Source: Epiperipatus broadwayi
Taxonomy: Eukaryota > Onychophora > Udeonychophora > Euonychophora > Peripatidae
NCBI GenBank assembly: GCA_028023455.1
Contig: JAQFVV010012418.1
Location: 6,193,244 to 6,257,243, forward strand
Reading direction: 5' to 3'
DNA: 64,000 nt
Position 1 is the first letter of the stretch. Every line of letters starts with the position of its first letter. A program made the position numbers and the translations under genes. The notes beneath the pieces are model-generated. The model did not search any database and was not told where the DNA came from. It worked only from the letters and a program-made list of their open reading frames with translations. Shown one piece after another: positions 62,253 through 64,000 of the stretch.

Positions 62253-64000
62253 GTAAAACATGCTGATTTGCATACTAATATTATTAGTTTAAAATCATTT
62301 AAATAATTTATATATAAATAACATACTTGCATTTTGACACCCTAATGTAAATTTAAGTTATATTATTAACTATTTTCCTATATAAAATAACAAACCAGTC
62401 CTTTCATACAATCGTTATATCTTGCTAAATATAGCCTTATCAAACATGCTAAAGATTCAATTACTTGACAATTACATTTGGATAGCAACCTAAACTTCAT
62501 ATATACAGTATATATAAATAATGTAAAATAATCTTTTATATATGTATATTTGAAAAATGCACTTTTTAAATTTTTTTGGTCATTGATTTAATTATGAAAC
62601 TATGTAGTTGTTATTGTTGGATTTACCTATGGCTATGATTAATGTTACATCATGTCATTGTTCACATGTAATTCAGAAATTAAATAACTTTGATGTAAAA
62701 TTTTATTTATAAAAATTATGTTGGAAAAAGACCTTGGATTAAAGAAATGGTGATGGCATAGGAAAAATAACTCTATAAAAAACAATACATATAGATAAAG
62801 TAAAGTGAAAGAATGGAACATAATTGGTAATTACAAAGGGTAACTAAAACAAAGTCATAGTACTGCATATTATTTATAGTCATATTTGAATAAATAGGTT
62901 ATAAATAGTTATAACTAAAGCAATGATCATCGAAGGTACACTAAGAGAGTTACATGATAAAGATGATTAGGAATTTTCTATTAAATAATAATAAAAAAAG
63001 CAGGTACAATAAATTATAATGATATAAATGATAACTAAAGCTAAAGCAAAGTTACAAGTTCAGAAAATGGAAATGAAAGATAGGAATTATAGAAAAGAGA
63101 AAAACCTCAAAACCAATTATAGTAGCAGATAATATCCAAGAAATATAGGCTGAAGATACACCCCTGGAAAAAAAATTTATGCTATATAATGATGGCACTA
63201 AAAGTGTTTAAAAAATGTCCATACAAATGAAAAACAGATCCAAACAAGTGAAGAACATATTCATGTAAATAACAGATATACAGAATTTTAATGGAAATAT
63301 GTTCAAAGAATTAAAAGATAAAATTAAGGAAATGAAACAAAATAGTAAAGATCAAATGGATAACATTTCCAAAAAAATAAAAGAAGAGTTGTCCAAGAAG
63401 TTTGATGAAGGTATAGAAACTATAAGAAAAAAGTAAAAGAATGTTTAAATAAATTAAATCAGCAAGTCGAAGTACTTAAAATAAGAAAATCAGAAATTTT
63501 AAACAACAAATTCAAGAAACTGTTTTATTGCAATTGATATTAAGAATATTCATAATTAGCAATATCATTTTTTACATTGTATTATTATTATTTTTTATTT
63601 CAAATTCTCTAGTCTATAGTTTATTAGATCAGAAAATATCAAAGTGTAATATATATAAAATTTTCACTGATTTTGAAATAATAATTTTAACAATAACTCT
63701 TTGTGTGTTTTTTTTAAAAGATAAATGTAGGCTAAGTATAATTAAAAGTATAATTAAAAACTGTCATTGCGAAATAAAATCATGTCTATCTCATCAACTT
63801 TTACAACAAGAGCAGAACTGAGTTTAGCTTATACCCAAATTTATATAATGGATGTAGAGCAAACATTAGTATTTTATATGTAGGAAAACTGAAAATATGA
63901 CAGCCTTCCAAATATTTTTTATAAGTAAACAACATTTTATGTAGAATTATAGACAGAGAATTTTCATGAGTTTTTAGATTTAAATACTAATCATTTTAAT
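62253..64000 (+). other. Integrin intron 6, 5' part
   Basis: GTAAAA donor at 62253. No further integrin exon is seen up to 64000. It holds a coiled-coil ORF remnant at 63299-63519. The 97-codon hydrophobic open frame at 63528-63821 looks like AT-rich chance reading. Confidence 0.75.
63299..63519 (+). pseudogene. Degenerate coiled-coil ORF, possibly retroelement-derived
   Basis: From ATG at 63299 the frame encodes MFKELKDKIKEMKQNSKDQM then DNISKKIKEELSKKFDEGIE and TIRKK-stop (63434). This is a Lys/Glu-rich sequence with heptad-like spacing. After a one-base shift at the A-run the next frame continues with VKECLNKLNQQVEVLKIRKS and on to about 63519. Such coiled coils occur in ORF1-like or gag-like proteins of retroelements. 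No RT, zinc knuckle or terminal repeat is visible nearby, so the class is unknown. An AT-rich region can produce Lys/Glu/Ile-rich frames by chance. Confidence 0.4.

Noticed and set aside
63528-63821. 97-codon hydrophobic open frame as a membrane protein
   Set aside because: AT-rich codon content explains the Ile/Leu/Phe bias; no start context, family or neighbours support it.

Overview
The window is metazoan nuclear DNA. It is very AT-rich (roughly a quarter G+C by eye) and almost entirely intronic and intergenic-type sequence. One host gene is recognisable: six consecutive coding exons on the + strand (2239-62252) that splice in frame into a 200-residue stretch of an integrin beta subunit, from the end of the N-terminal cysteine-rich (PSI) region through the hybrid-domain start into the beta-I (VWA-like) domain. 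Introns are 2.3, 21.1, 12.9, 1.6 and 21.5 kb. The gene is open at both ends: start codon and first exons lie upstream, and the rest of beta-I, EGF repeats, membrane segment and tail lie downstream. Long introns, low GC and the repeat content suggest an invertebrate with a large, repeat-rich genome (arthropod, mollusc or similar). The species cannot be fixed from this sequence.

The introns are a graveyard of mobile DNA. Intron 1 (2341-4616) holds a tRNA-derived SINE in two head-to-head copies forming a ~0.9 kb inverted repeat. Intron 2 (4702-25780) holds a GA-rich polypurine tract, an inverted-repeat element with ~220 bp arms and a 5 bp flanking repeat (10633-11114), the 3' end of an RTE-like LINE (17.7 kb), and two related foldback elements with tRNA box-B-like ends (21.3 and 22.2 kb). 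Intron 3 (25913-38822) holds a decayed Penelope-like element with RT and GIY-YIG domains (minus strand), abutting a 5'-truncated RTE-like reverse transcriptase (plus strand), and then a cluster of foldback elements at 34.6-38.7 kb.

Intron 5 (40655-62165) starts with an almost perfect 100 bp-arm palindrome and a 0.7 kb foldback. It continues with several tandem arrays (about 28, 60, 71 and 56 bp units), a third SINE copy, another foldback (53.3 kb), and a complete but coding-dead Merlin-family DNA transposon (56145-57083) with ~165 bp terminal inverted repeats, an 8 bp target-site duplication and a recognisable D-D-E transposase. The final intron contains a degenerate coiled-coil ORF.

No bacterial-type operon, CRISPR array, rRNA gene or convincing functional tRNA gene is present. 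The strongest leads for follow-up are the Merlin element, the density of long near-perfect palindromes inside one gene's introns, the tRNA-like foldback family, the dimeric 56 bp minisatellite, and the Ser-to-Thr change in the integrin metal-binding motif. I did not find evidence of an undescribed multi-gene system.
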